A stretch of 64,000 bases of DNA from assembly GCA_047967505.1 (NCBI GenBank), contig CM106538.1; one strand, 5' to 3'. Under the pieces are notes generated by a model. It was not told the DNA's origin. It made no database searches and was given only the letters and a program-made list of their open reading frames with translations. This DNA comes from Dipteris shenzhenensis (lineage: Eukaryota > Polypodiophyta > Polypodiopsida > Gleicheniales). Positions 1-11,969 of this stretch are shown here, one piece after another. The first letter of the stretch is position 1; the number at the start of each line of letters is the position of its first letter. The translations under genes were made by a program, and so were the position numbers.

Positions 1-289
1 CCGATTGGATGCTAAGATTCGCAAGGGATGGGTAAGACACTTTGCTGAGGGGGATGTTGTGCTATGCTTTGATAACAGATTGGACCACCAAATGGATAAG
101 AAGTTTCTGCCACTGTGGGCTGGTCCATACAAAGTCATCAAAGAACGTAGCAATGGTTCTGTACAAGTTCAGGAGCTGCATGAACCATATGGCAAGAAGG
201 TGATCAACAAGCGCTACCTCAAGCCTTTCTTTGTGCGTGATGGTCCCAGGCATGGAAATGCGGTGCATTCCCTGCCTGGGGGGGGGAAC
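1..289 (+). pseudogene. Ty3/gypsy integrase C-terminal end (polyprotein 3' end)
   Basis: This is the 3' end of a Ty3/gypsy pol gene cut by the left edge. The frame reads through the typical C-terminal integrase module: a basic stretch, then GDVVLCF and WAGPYKVI, which is the GPY/F signature, then KRYLKPFF. Such modules help integrase bind target DNA or chromatin. The frame stays open to about 301, running a few codons past the polypurine tract into the LTR. A G-rich polypurine tract and an LTR start follow directly, which fits the end of an internal domain. Only about 95 codons are visible, so neither activity nor clade can be judged. Confidence 0.8.
278..288 (+). promoter_or_regulatory. Polypurine tract of the gypsy element
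   Basis: A run of nine G followed by AA lies just before TGTTATGG, the probable LTR start at 290. This is the usual site where plus-strand DNA synthesis is primed in LTR retrotransposons. Confidence 0.65.
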
Positions 290-1250
290 TGTTATGGATA
301 AAATTGTCTAAGGAAAAAGGCATTAATGTGTATGTGTGTTTGTATATGTGGCAATAGTATAATCAAATATGGTGTGCATAGGGCCCAAGGTTGAGGTGGC
401 AAGGCATGACCATGTGCCACCCTTCCATGTAAGAGGACCCATAAGGTGTGTTGTACATAATCCATAATAGTAATATTATAAAATGCAAGGTGGCATGGCT
501 CCTCCATGTGCCACCCCTCCACCTAGGATGCAATAATTGAGATAAGGCTCAAAGTCCAAGGGAGAAGCAATATAAAATGGGTGGAGATGGCTATTATATT
601 GAGTTATTCCCTCCATATGGGATAGGCCCATGTGGGGGAGGTATAGAAGGACAAAGAGAGCTAGTTAAATAATAGGGAAAGTAGGACGAGGTGGCAAGAT
701 TCCTTGTGCCAACCCTCCACTTGTCCTCCTAGAGGTTTGGACCTATTATAAAATTGGAAGAGACCTAGGAAGTATCATAGACTTGAGATAAGGGGCTTGA
801 TTTATGCGGAAAATTGAGGCAAAGGGTTGTCGCATACAATTGAGAGTGCGTACCCACCTAGCCCACATGGGAGACTTTTCCACACACACCATGCATGTGG
901 GAGGATACATTAATGTGGAGAGACCCCCTCTTTTGGCTATAAAAGGAAGGGGCAATTCCTTGATGGGACACGCTCATTCTTGTAAAGCCACCTAGCTAGT
1001 ATTTTGATATTTCCCTCTCATCCCTCCTTTCCAATAAAGTATGGTTCACTTCCCTTGATGTCTACATCTCAACATTCCTCTTCCTATCATGTACTTGCTT
1101 CTCTTCCCACACTCCCTTTCCCCTTGTGTCATAGTCTCCCTTTTCCTTCCCTCCATTTCTAATTCCTTATTCACCCCTATGACATCCCTTCGCCCTCGTG
1201 ATCTCCTTTTCTCTATGGCCTTTGAGCGTCGCCATACTTAGTCTCTAGCT
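290..1250 (+). repeat. 3' LTR of the gypsy element (right end approximate)
   Basis: The LTR begins TGTTATGG after the polypurine tract. It holds a TATA box (TATAAAAGG at 938-946) and an AATAAA at 1033-1038, in the order expected for U3 and R. U3 carries three spaced hairpins with GGTGGCA/TGCCACC stems (395-421, 489-515, 690-713). A minus-strand relative lies at 33590-33950. The right end was not found: no clear terminal CA or target duplication is visible, so 1250 is a guess. From about 1040 to 1290 the sequence is T/C-rich with nothing else recognisable. Confidence 0.6.
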
Positions 1251-1289
1251 TTTGGTCTCGGTTTCTTTTCCGGCTAAAAATACACATTC

Positions 1290-2230
1290 CTATGTGTTGA
1301 AGTTTTCTTCCATGCCGTGGAAAGGGTTATCCTTTATAATAATCTCAAAATCCATCTGGCAGGCTTGGGCAATCATTGCCAGTGTATAATCCTCCCTCAA
1401 GTCAAATATTTCTTGAATGTCATGAAGAAGAATATACTCCATACCTCCAATTTGGAAAGAGGAAATCAATAGCACATCATGGGCTACACCTTTCAATGTC
1501 AGGGCTTCAATACTTACTAGTCGGTCAAGTGTGTTTGACGTTAGTGCCACAAGGTCCAATGCAGCAGCTTCATCTCTCTCCTTGACTACATTTCTCACCT
1601 CCTCTTCATCCTTCTTCTCTGCTACTTTCCCCTCCTCTTGGAGTTTCTCTTTATTTTATTGTTTTGGCGATCCCAAGGCCTCTCTTCCACTTCCTCCTCC
1701 TCTTTCATCTCCAAGTATTGTTCAATGTCAATGTGGTGATAGTTTAGGTACAGTAAAAATAACAAACATTCCTCCATAATTTTACACTTTCTAGTGTGCA
1801 TGTTCCACTTTGCCTTAACATTCTCTGCTAAGAGGTCATATCTTTTGTGAATGAAAGACCTCAACTTGTTATCCATCACACCAAATCCTTAATGTGGATA
1901 TAATACTTATCTACAGTACAAACCCTACCCTCCCCTATGAGCTTTTGAAACACATTGCACTATTCAGTCAGAATTTCAATGTCTTGATCAATGAAATCTG
2001 AATAATCTAGCTCTTTGTTGAACATTTCATAGAAAATATGGAAATCATGCTAGGCATTCGACTTATGGAGGAAGTCAAAAAGTAGTTCATCAGATGATGT
2101 ACTTTCTTCTCTTGACTTGGAAACTTCTAGGGCATGTGATGTCCCTTCCTTGGGGTAAGTTGATACTCTTTCTTGAGTCCTTTTCCTTTTCCTACATCAT
2201 TGTAAACTCTTCATCAATATCTAATTGTAG
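1290..2230 (-). pseudogene. Decayed coding-like ORF, unknown family
   Basis: On the minus strand a series of open segments looks like old protein-coding sequence, for example SSDELLFDFLHKSNA, then YSDFIDQDIEILTE, then RSFIHKRYDLLAENVKAKW, then an acidic stretch (EEEEVEERPWD), then SNTLDRLVSIEALTL. The segments are split by in-frame stops and at least two frame changes. Composition is mixed acidic and basic without membrane segments. I do not recognise the family. The setting among retroelement remains suggests an element-borne gene, but a decayed host gene cannot be excluded. From 2230 to 2537 I see nothing. Confidence 0.35.
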
Positions 2231-2539
2231 ACATCAACACAAGAAAAATCAAGACACATAGAATGAAGAGTCTACTAGTTTTAGGATCCTCCATAAAGGC
2301 AACATCAGGAGTGATGACCACACTCCTTTTATAGGAAACCCTTCTCTTATCTTTTGGATCTGATAAAGCAAACATGATTTCAAAGAGTGACAAGAAAAAC
2401 TTTAAGCAATACCAGAGAAAACCTACAAATTGTATTTAAGAGAGTGACCTAGCCTGATGGGTAGGCATCAAACAAAATATGAGCTTGTTGTGAGGCCTCT
2501 TGCAACCCAAATATTCTATTTGAGCTCATTTTGATAATT

Positions 2540-2932
2540 ATGCTTAAGAAAGTGATTTTGGTTAATAGGGGGTTGATTTGGCCTATCGGAGTCTTTCCCA
2601 ACAAGCCAAATCGCTTTCTTATACACATTTTCTAAAAGTGTACTCAAGAAATATTTTGACACGTTGAACAATTCTAAGATAGCCAAAATCACATTCTTAA
2701 GCACAATTTCAATAAGTGGGGCTGAAATAAAGGAACTTTACTTTAGAAGGCTTCCCAAAATAGACAAGAACTAGCTAAACACATAGAGAAGAAAGCGATT
2801 TGGCATGTTGGCCAAGCCTCCACAAGCCAAAATCACTTTCTTAAGCACATTTCTGGGATTGAGTTTAAGAAATAAATTTGGCCTATTGGCCAAGCCTCCA
2901 CAAGCCCAAATCACATTCTCTAGAATGTTTTG
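2540..2932. repeat. Cluster of four imperfect hairpins (array A)
   Basis: Four inverted-repeat units lie at about 2540-2630, 2637-2711, 2788-2853 and 2861-2930. Each has a left arm resembling CTTAAGAAAGCGATTTGG and a right arm resembling its reverse complement, with a variable loop often containing CCTATTGG or GTTGGCC. The same arms recur in array B 0.6 kb to the right. The gap 2933-3557 holds only a short near-repeat (ATGCTTCTATTTAT at about 3238 and 3278). Confidence 0.7.
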
Positions 2933-3557
2933 TGAATGCATACCTTTTGAGTGTTGCTCCATTGCATGCACGACCATTGTTGTTGTTATTGTGAGACTAA
3001 TGTGATTGCTGTAACCTCGGAGTGGAGGAGGATGAACATACTTTATGGAGGAGAATTAAAGTATGATGGTACGATGGAAGGCGAGAAGTGAGAAGAGACA
3101 GAGAGAAGCATGAAGCAAAGAGCAAGAGGCCAAAAGTGAGCCGTTACACCTATGTATACCCATGGTCATGATACTGAGGTCCATACCATATCCGTACATG
3201 GGGCTCGAGTCTCAAGGTTGATGTCATTATGGTGGTATGCTTCTATTTATGGAAGGTATAAAGCTCTAGATGTGGCATGCTTCTATTTATAGCACACAAG
3301 TGGGCTCACTTTCGAGGCACCACGTTATCGTTTTTGGATGCAACTACGTATACCACTCATGAAACCTCATGTCTAGTTTCCTCAAGCTTTCCACCTCGCT
3401 TGTCGATCAAATCCACCACGTGCACTCAAAGTCAAAGTTTCTCTAGAAGTACATGTGCTACCACAAGTGCAAACAGACTCTACCATAAACAAAAGTTGGT
3501 ATGGTGGAATCCAGTCTTTCTTTAGATCTAATTTATGTGTGTATACCACTTTTGTTA

Positions 3558-4240
3558 AAATGTGCTTAAGAAAGCAACTTGGGCTATTGGGCCATGTCCC
3601 AACACTCTAAATCACTTTCACATTTCTTTAGCTACTCTTGCTTTCTACTTTTTGGATCCTATTGTGAACAACATTTGTTTAAATGTGCTTAAGAAAGCGA
3701 TTTGGGCTGTTGGAACTATCCCTAAAACTCCAGATCGCTTTCTTAGGCACATTTCTAGAGTTGCTCTTGTTTTTAGATTTTTGGGGACTAGTCTTTCTCT
3801 CCAAGCTTCTGAAGGTACTTATTAGTAACTATGAAAGCAGCACAAAATGCACTCATATTTGAAATCTAGGAGGCATATTTTAAATGTCCTCAAGAAAGCG
3901 ATTTGGGCTATTGGACCATCACCAACACTGCAATTAGCTTTCTTAGGCACATTTCTACAGTTGCTCTTATTTTCTGGTTTTTGGGTGCTTCTCTTTCTCT
4001 CCAAGCTTATAAAGCTAGTTAGTAATTATGAAAGAAGCACAAAATGCACACATTTAAAATCTGAGAGGCATATTCGAAGTGTGCTCAAGACAATTTTGTA
4101 TTGTTCTTTTATTCTAGTTTTTGTATGCTAGTCTTTCTCTTCAAAATCTAAAGGTAGTTTGTTGTGTAATAGGAGCACAAATTATTGTAGTATTTTGATA
4201 AAGATTTAGGGATCTCGGAGACATATTTGATTGTTTTTTT
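3558..4240. repeat. Tandem ~200-bp repeat carrying the same hairpin (array B)
   Basis: The hairpin occurs at 3558-3635, 3681-3754 and 3882-3954, and a left arm alone occurs near 4078. The last three units form a tandem repeat of about 200 bp. Each hairpin is followed by similar sequence including CTTTCTCTCCAAGCTT and GAAGCACAAAATGCACWCAT. In the 3681 unit the arms pair over about 24 bp with only a few mismatches. The first unit has a shorter spacer (123 bp). Confidence 0.75.
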
Positions 4241-4870
4241 TTGGCAAAAAATTAGAGTGTCTTTATTGCTTTATAACATTTAATACATCAAAAAGATATC
4301 TTCTGGAATATCAATTCTGAATATATCAGCACTTACATCATGAAATAACACAAAACTATCAACTTCAAAAAGGCCTAAGAGGGGCTTCTCAAAGATGGAA
4401 GGAGAAGCTAGAAGTTTCCTCTTTGGAGTCTGAAGCTACAACAATAGTAGTATCTATAGAGTGATCATGAGTAGCAACAAGGGCCTAAGAGGGGTCTTTA
4501 GACATAGAAGCCAAGTCATGCATTGAAATAGGAAGAACCACTACAAGACCTTGGATATGATCGAGAAGAGTAGAAGGGAACTAAGCAGAGAGGCTAGCAC
4601 AATGGAACTGAATGTTAGGAGAGGCAGCATGTGGCTAACCTATTGAGTCCACATCCAAGGAGGGGGGTTTGCTAGAGAGGCTAATCACAGTAGAATGGAA
4701 GGGAGGGATAGCAACATCAGCAATAGTAAAAGTGGTAGGAGCTTTTCTTGAAGAGCCATCAAGATGTAGAGAGATTGATCCTAGAGAAGAGGGTAAGGGA
4801 GCACCAGTTGTTGCTGCAACTTTCCTTTGTAGTAAGGGGGTAGTTTGGCAAGATTATGTGATATGAAACA
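4234..4870 (-). mobile_element. Probable L1-type retro-insertion with poly(A) tail
   Basis: Read on the minus strand, the segment ends CAATAAAG, ACACTCTAATTTTTTGCC and then nine A (4242-4234). That resembles the poly(A) end of the short insertion at 17.8 kb. Upstream of the tail a coding-like minus frame rich in Ser and Thr runs with about three stops from about 4850 to 4385 (for example SSLGSISLHLDGSSRKAPTT). No enzyme motif is seen. The left boundary and a target-site duplication were not found. It could be a truncated LINE or a retrocopied gene. From 4870 to 5045 nothing is recognised. Confidence 0.35.
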
Positions 4871-5045
4871 AGAACGTATGTTTGGAGATGTTTGAACTTA
4901 GTCTCCAGTGTTCAAGGTTATATGCACTAATAAAGGAGTTAAGTCTTCTCTTTTCCTATCCCACATCAGTACAAAAACTCTTGCAAATAATTTGTAACTG
5001 TGGTTTAACATTGTTAGAGGTTTTCACACCACTTTTGGCTTTTAG

Positions 5046-7172
5046 AGTTGGAAAATTCAAAAGGGCTCTATGCTTGTGGCTAGGGGTGCCAAGTGTGGGA
5101 ATTTGTATCCCTTACATGTATCAGGGGTATTTGATCATGTTGTTGCAATAACCGAGCAGCCAAGCACTTCTTTGTGGCATTGCAGGTTAGGGCACATGAG
5201 CCAGAATGAAATGAAACTCTTATGTCGTTTGGATTATGTACCGCATTTGAGTTTCTCTGATTTTGAATTTTGTGAGCACTGTCTCTATGGGAAGCAGACT
5301 AAATCAGCCCATAAAAGAAGGGGAAAGAAAGAGTTTGAAAAGCTTGATTTGGTGCATTCAGACGTATGTGGTCCCATGCCTACACGGTCATTAGGCGGGG
5401 CTGAATACTATGTGACATTCATTGATGATGCAACTAGGAAAGTGTGGGCTTATGCTATAGCTCGGAAGAGTGATGTGTTCTAGGTATTTCAAAAATGGCT
5501 AGCCTTGGTTGAAAATCAGTCAGGTAGAACGCTTAAATGCCTACGGACTGACAATGGTGGAGAGTATCTCTCTCATGACTTTCAGCATTTCTGTGATACA
5601 CGTGGGATTAAGAGGGAGCTCACATCCCCTCATACTCCTGAGCAAAATCCAGTTGCAAAAAAGATGAACCATACCATTCAAGAAAGGTTGCAATGCATGC
5701 TTTCCAATGCAAGTCTTTTTGGTGGTTTTTGGGCTGAGGCAATGAAGACTGCAGTGCATGTGATCAATAGATCACCTAGTAAGAGTCTGGATGGTGGTAT
5801 TCCTGAAGAGGCATGGAGTGGCAAGAAGCCCTCTTACTCTCATTTGCATATATTTGGGTGTGAGGCATATGCACATGTGCCAAAAGAGCTTCGAAAGAAG
5901 CTAGATCCTAAGTCTAGGAAATGCATCTTTTTGGGTTATGGTGAAAGTGGAGAGATGGGCTATCGTCTCTGGGATCCAGAAGCAAAGAAGATCATACACA
6001 GCCATGATGTAGTCTTCAATGAGAAGAAGATGCATAAGGCACCCATGAGGGATGTGGAAATGAGGAGAATCACTTTCCAGGATGTGAATCCACCCACATA
6101 TGTTGATAGACAGCAAGCTGTCCATGCACCAAATGTGCAAGAAATGGTACCATCAAATAGTCCCACAGGTATACAATCAAGGGTAGATGATGGATCATCT
6201 ATTAGTGGCACTGATGAGCCAAATGTGGCTGATATGCAGGTGGGACAGTAAGCTGAAATGCCCTTGAGAAGATCATCTAGAGTATCTAGACCCCCTGATA
6301 GGTTTGTTCCAGGGGTAGACTATGTGATGCTTACTGATTGCGGGGAGCCTTCTTGCTACAAAGAGGCTATGATGCATGAGGATCAATGCAAGTGGGAGTA
6401 TGCTATGCAATCAGAGATGAGTTCACTTATGAAGATTAAGACTTGGGACTTGGTTTCTTTGCCACATGCCACATGGAAAGAAAGCATTGCCATGTAAATG
6501 GGTTTACAAAATGAAGGTCACAGGTGATGATATGCCTAGGTACAAGGCCCGTTTGGTCGCTAAAGGGTTTAAGAAAGAGAAGGGTGTGGACTTTGATGAG
6601 ATATTCTCTCCGGTTGTGAAGATGACCACACTTAGATGCATGCTTGCACTAGTGGCATCAGAGGATATGGAGCTTATGCAGATGGATGTCAAGACAGCTT
6701 TCTTGCATGGGGATTTGCATGAGGAAATTTACATGGTGCAGCCGGAAGGCTTTGAAGAAAAGGGTAAAGAGCATTTAGTTTGCAAGCTGAAGAAGAGTCT
6801 CTATGGTCTTAAGCAAGCACCTAGAGAATGGTATCAGAAGTTTGATGCTTTCATTCGGTTCCAGGGTTTTAGAAGGAGTGAAATTGATCACTGCCTCTAC
6901 ACTAAAAGAGCTAAGGATAATAGCTTGATAATCTTGGCACTATATGTGGATGATATGCTATTGGCTAGCAAGAATACTTATGAGCTAGATGCATTGATCG
7001 GAGTAGGAAACTCCTTTGGCTTTCACAAAAAGAGTATGTTACAAAAGTATTGTAGCAAGAGAAGAGAGGGCAGCTTCTCTTTCTGGCCACCCTCTACCTC
7101 ATGAAGAAGCAAGAAGGAAGGGCTTGTCAAGGTTCATACAGATGATAACCCTGCAGATATGCTGACGAAGAG
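5046..7172 (+). pseudogene. Ty1/copia polyprotein relic (GAG-pre-integrase, integrase, reverse transcriptase)
   Basis: Gag and protease are absent. The frame enters at KGSMLVARG and continues with the GAG-pre-integrase zinc motif (WHCRLGH...CEHCLYGK), then the integrase core (HSDVCGPM, FIDDATRKVW, then RTDNGGEYLS, with a D, D, E-type layout), then reverse transcriptase with KWVYKMK, FLHGDL, YGLKQAPREW and the catalytic LYVDDMLLAS near 6945-6975. Breaks are a TAG at 5481-5483, a TAA at 6249-6251, a 7-bp tandem duplication (CCACATG at 6462-6475) that shifts the frame, and loss of nearly all RNase H after about 7020. The usual C-terminal motif VHTDDNPADMLTK reappears at 7132-7170. No flanking LTRs are seen. 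Clearly non-functional. Confidence 0.9.
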
Positions 7173-7179
7173 GTGGAGC

Positions 7180-8228
7180 TCGGCCCCAAGATGGGGAGGA
7201 GACCCATTTGCCCTCCTAGACATCGTTTGTGCCTGCAATGTCTCTAGAAAGTGTATTCATCTCTGGTGCGACCTTTGGGATGCCCAAAAGGTTGACTAGC
7301 TCCCGGTTTATTTTATGCACCAGAAGTTTGCACTCAACGATGGTGACGCTGATCTAATCCAAGCAGTGCTAGACAGCACCCCCAACTGGTGCCTTCGAAC
7401 ACCTGTCCATCCCCAAATTGGAAAGCTTCCCAATGGCTAATAGGGAAGCAATGCTTTTGCAAGATCTCCTCGAAATCAGTCTATGGACACTTGATGCAAG
7501 GAAACACGGTAATTTCAGATCTGAACCAAAAGTGAATGCTAAGAAGAGGCACTGCGTGGTAGAAGGATAGGTTTAAAGGTATTTGGAAGGCATGCATTGT
7601 AGGGAAAGTAAGCTTCTTACTCTGTGGATGATTATTACTCAATGGCTTCCTCTCCGAGGGAAGCTCGCAAAGTGATTCACAGTCAACATGTGTGTCAACT
7701 GTGTAGGAAAGCCACCAAAGTGGTTCACCACCTAATGTGGAACTTCTTGGCTACAAGGAGCGTGTGGCTCTAGATAGAAGTGGCCATCAGAAATGCTAGG
7801 CTAATAACCAAATGCCACCTTGGGATGCAATGGAAACCGATTCTCACGAGTGGCACCTCGAAGTTTCCCTCTACACTAGTGGCGTGCATGCCATACCTAA
7901 GAGATAATGTCTGTATGGCAATGTGGGAAGTGAAAAACAAGATTGTCTTCCAGCACAGAATCTTGGTGGGCCATAGGGAGTCGGTCATCCTCACCCTTAC
8001 CAAAAATAACCTAAGGGATACGAGTTTGATAACTCAACTTCAGGACCCCCTAGTAAGGAGGTACCTCTTGGTAGTTCTGTCCTGTGTGAAATGGGTTGTG
8101 ACAAAGCTGTTTGCAACATAGGCCGAGGGTAGGTAGTCCACTTGTCGGCCAATTTTTGTAAACAAGTCTCTTTTTGCTGGGCTAACCACCCCCCGTAATA
8201 TAAAATTTCAACCTTTTTTTTTTTAAAA
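7180..8228 (+). pseudogene. L1-type LINE 3' end (zf-RVT region)
   Basis: Shifting plus-strand frames carry pieces of the LINE C-terminal zf-RVT region: a KVSFLLWMIITQWLPLRGKL-like segment near 7610-7670, then CQLCRKATKVVHHLMW near 7700-7740 with the Cys-Cys-His layout, then an open stretch to 8121 with MWEVKNKIVF. The segment ends in a 3' untranslated-like GCTGGGCTAACC run followed by a T tract at 8213-8223. It abuts the copia relic, so one may have inserted next to the other. No RT catalytic motif is present. Confidence 0.55.
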
Positions 8229-10475
8229 CAACCACCAAGTGGAAGCAAGGCACTTTTATAGGATATACCTTCTTGCAATCAAGTCCATGTTAGTTTAGTG
8301 TGTGAGTTCTTTTTTGGGTTTAAGGGTCGGAATTTTTTTGTCAAAATGCCATGTGAAAGAGAGAGAGAGAGACAGAGAGAGAGTTCATCATAGCAAACCA
8401 ATGAGGATTAATTTTAATTTGACAAAGTAATAACATGATTCAAAGTCTCTATTGAATGATGCTGTTAAGGCCAATATCACTTCAAGCTAGCATCAAGGCG
8501 TGTCCTAGAAATCATGTCACACAAAGAACTACAACAAGTTACACATGAGGAGATGATCGATGAATATTGTAGCAAGGGTCAAGACACGATCTCAACATTG
8601 CAAATTTTACAAGATAAAAAAAAATGGCTCTATGCATTACTAGTCCAAGAAGAGCACTATCACTTGTTAATAAATCCTAGTGAGTAGGGAATTGGTGACG
8701 ACACTAGCATCCCTAGAATTTGGAACTCTTAGAGCACTCCATTTTGTTCCTCGTGAAATTGTCCTTATGACACCTGATCCTGTGATAAAAAGGAACCAAA
8801 GTCCATTGTCGTTTTTGGTGTAGAAAACATGATAAATTGACATTGATATCTCATGTAAAATCACTAAAAGTTTTATTGTCTATAGCAACATTTGTAGGCA
8901 CCAAACAAACACTTAAAAATGAACTCCCAAAGGAAAAATCAATTCATTTCTAAGTGCCAAGATATTCATTGATGCAAGAGCAAAGTGATTGCATTGGTTC
9001 TTGACACACATGCTCATCAAGTGACGGTAGATTGGAACAAGAATGTCACCAAATTAAAGCTCTACATACCATGTGTGTTCAAAGGATACTACTAAACTTA
9101 GTATAAGTAATTTTGGGAAAATTGAAAGACTTTGGAAAACAAAATGGAGAGAGAACACCTTACATTACCCCTTTTTAGGATCCCTTCATCATATTCTTAT
9201 CTTTGTCCATCTTTATCTTTGTTTAAGCACATCGATTTTGTTAATTTTGGGAATCTCTTGTTTCATAATAGTGGCTCTTTGGTTTTTTTGATTTAGAGAA
9301 TGTATCTATTGTTTCGTTAATTTTACGAATGAACTCTTTGTCAAATATTTCAATATTATCCCACAAATATTCATGTATCTTTGACACCAATAATTGCAGC
9401 ATTCCACAATCCTTCAATACCCTTGACATTCATTTAACATGAAGTTTTGAATCATACTTCTTTTCTCATTTTAAAATTCCCCTTTTCTAATAATACCACA
9501 AGGTCATACGCATTCTACCTCACCCTGAGAAAAGGACAATTGACTTAATTGCTTAGCCAAATAAACACAACACATTCATAAGGTGGAATTTGGACATTCT
9601 CGGTCTTCTTCTCTACTTTTGGTGCCCAAGTGCATCCTATTAAGTTTGCTTGCTCGTGTTGGACTAACTCCATGTATTAGAGGCAAGATATGTAAGGGTG
9701 TGGGCTAAAAACATACCTCTAGCAAGGATCAAGAGAAATTAATGAGAGATCCCCTCCACCTTTTCCCCCCTAACTCATACCATCTTGCACTTAGATGTTA
9801 GCCACTTTTAGAAGGAAATGGGATGGGTATTCCTACCTCTACACCTGGTTTTGAGAGACTGGAGGGACCTTCCCCTTTTAAAATAGATGTGTTCCCCCAT
9901 TTCCATTTCACTCCATTTGATTGGTAAAAGGAGCTAACAACCCCCATGGTTTTTTCATCCGCTTTCTCAAAGGACCCTTCTCTTATAATATGGACCCAGA
10001 CTTGAGCCAAATGGAAGGTAGACTAAAGGAGTTTTATTGTATGCTCCAAGGCCCTTATACAAGGGATTTATTAAAGAGTTTAAGGGAAGGTTTTTTGCTA
10101 TGCCTTTTGCTAGAAGTGCTCGTCACCTTGGAGGCCCCAAAAATGGAGGAGGAGGTGAAACCAAAATCCTAGACAAAAATCTAATGGAGAAGGAATATAA
10201 AATCTCAAGTCCAAAGAGCAATCTTCTAGACCATACTACTTCACTGAAAGCATGATAGATCCTCTATATTTGACTTTAGATGATAAAGCTATTCTAAGCT
10301 CCTTCTTACTTCACCAAGTTGGTGATCCAAGGCTAAAGGGTAAACCACAAATACACCCTATGCCCCTCGTAGTACAGGGAATCATTCCTTATAATAGCAT
10401 TTTTGTAGAGTTTCTGTCAATCATATCCTGATGAAAGGGTTATGCATATGGTACCCAAAAGGATGTTAATTTTAT
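8229..10475. other. Intergenic, no gene recognised; (GA)n tract at 8357-8383
   Basis: A short (GA)n tract lies at 8357-8383. Otherwise only short open frames without recognisable motifs occur, on both strands, in AT-rich sequence. Confidence 0.5.
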
Positions 10476-10479
10476 AGCC

Positions 10480-11750
10480 TACATCATGAGGCCACTCTAA
10501 CACCTCATAATAAAACCATAAAGATCTAAGTTTGTGGATTTATTAATGTAATCCCATGCTATACTAGAAATATATTGACAAATCTTTTAACTGCATCTAG
10601 ATGAGTAATACAATAAAGATCTTATTTTGTATATCTTTCATATTTGAATCAATGATCTCATGTCATATTACAAAGATATCTAAGAACTTTGCATCCAAAT
10701 GAGCCTTCATGGGATTCTACATGTGCTGACATAGAACACCCACTGAATATGCCTAATAATGGCCAAAGAAGCCAATTTCCAACAAGTTTTCTGTACTATT
10801 GAGAATATGTATCTAGTGACCTATCATAAGCTAAAATATTTTCCCCCGATGTAGGCAAGAGCTTTTACAATCCTACATGCATAATTGCTTTAGAGTTTTC
10901 TAAGTATACTTACCTTGTGTTAACATAATACCATGTCTGCCTCTCAAACTTTCTATATTGAGGAGATGATGGAGGTCTCACGTGTCTTTTATCTCAAATT
11001 CCAATTTTGATCTAACTTTGGAATTCTAAAATGAGCTTGCCATTGTATCCTATGAAAATGTACGAGTCTGATGACCCATGCTAAGATGGATCATGGCATT
11101 CCATGCTCTTAGTGCTTGTTTCAATCCATAAAAACATTTCAATATCTATAAACATTTTGTGCTTTCCCTTTGATAACATAACCTTAAAGCTATTGCATAT
11201 AGATTTATCCATTGAGAGAATCATTCAAGAAAGCATTTATCACATTCATTTGATGTATAGGAAAATCAAAGTACGATGCTAGAGCAATTACTATTCTTAT
11301 GGTGGTCAAATTTTGTACCTAGTACAAAAGTTTCCTCATAGTCTATACCATATTCTTGTGCATAGCCTTTGGTAGGCAAGTTTGGCTTTGTACTTGCAAA
11401 CTACACCATCTTGATTTAGTTTGACTCTATAAACCCACTTGCATCTAATGGCATTTTTAAAGGGATATCAAGAATGGCTTTGAAATTTGGATCAACCTTA
11501 CCTCTGTTGGGTACTTTCCTCCACCATTTCGGATCCATGACATATGCTGACTCCTTGTTGTGCAATAAATGCATGAAGATTTGGAATTTCTCCTTTGCTT
11601 GTGTTGAACATTCACTTGAGGGTCTTGAGGTCGTTTGCCATATGCTAGTCAACCTGGTAATCACCTTTGCCCTCAACATGGAGATACTGTCCTTGAACTT
11701 GATCTTTGATAATTGCAAGTAGTTTTGTGAAGTGGAATAACCAATCAAGA
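10480..11750 (-). pseudogene. Ty1/copia reverse transcriptase/RNase H fossil
   Basis: On the minus strand the order is copia-like. A possible linker (DPKWWRKVPNRG, about 11560) comes first, then RCKWVYRVKLNQDG and KYKAKL near 11450-11380, then KGYAQEYGIDYEETF, then a FPIHQMN-like stretch, then YGLKQALRAW near 11115. RNase H-like remains (LSQHM...NPMKAHLDAK) follow near 10730-10690. Frames change many times and the YVDD region is not recognisable. It is older or more damaged than the copia relic at 5-7 kb. Confidence 0.65.
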
Positions 11751-11969
11751 TTTTGGAGGTCCTCTATCTTAACCTACCACTGAAAATGCAATTGAAGAAT
11801 CAGACATTCATAAATACATTATACTTCTAAAAGCACAGTTTTAATCCAAATATGTGCTTATCTCAAATGCGCGTAGCCACCAAATGTGCTTTTTTGATTG
11901 CAAACAGAAGTGATTTGAGTCTGCTCTTGTAATTGATGGATCAAGTGCTCTACTTATTAAAGTAAAGGT

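Noticed and set aside
2540-4100. CRISPR-like array
   Set aside because: The repeats are inverted hairpins with irregular spacing in a plant nuclear context, not short direct repeats with unique spacers.
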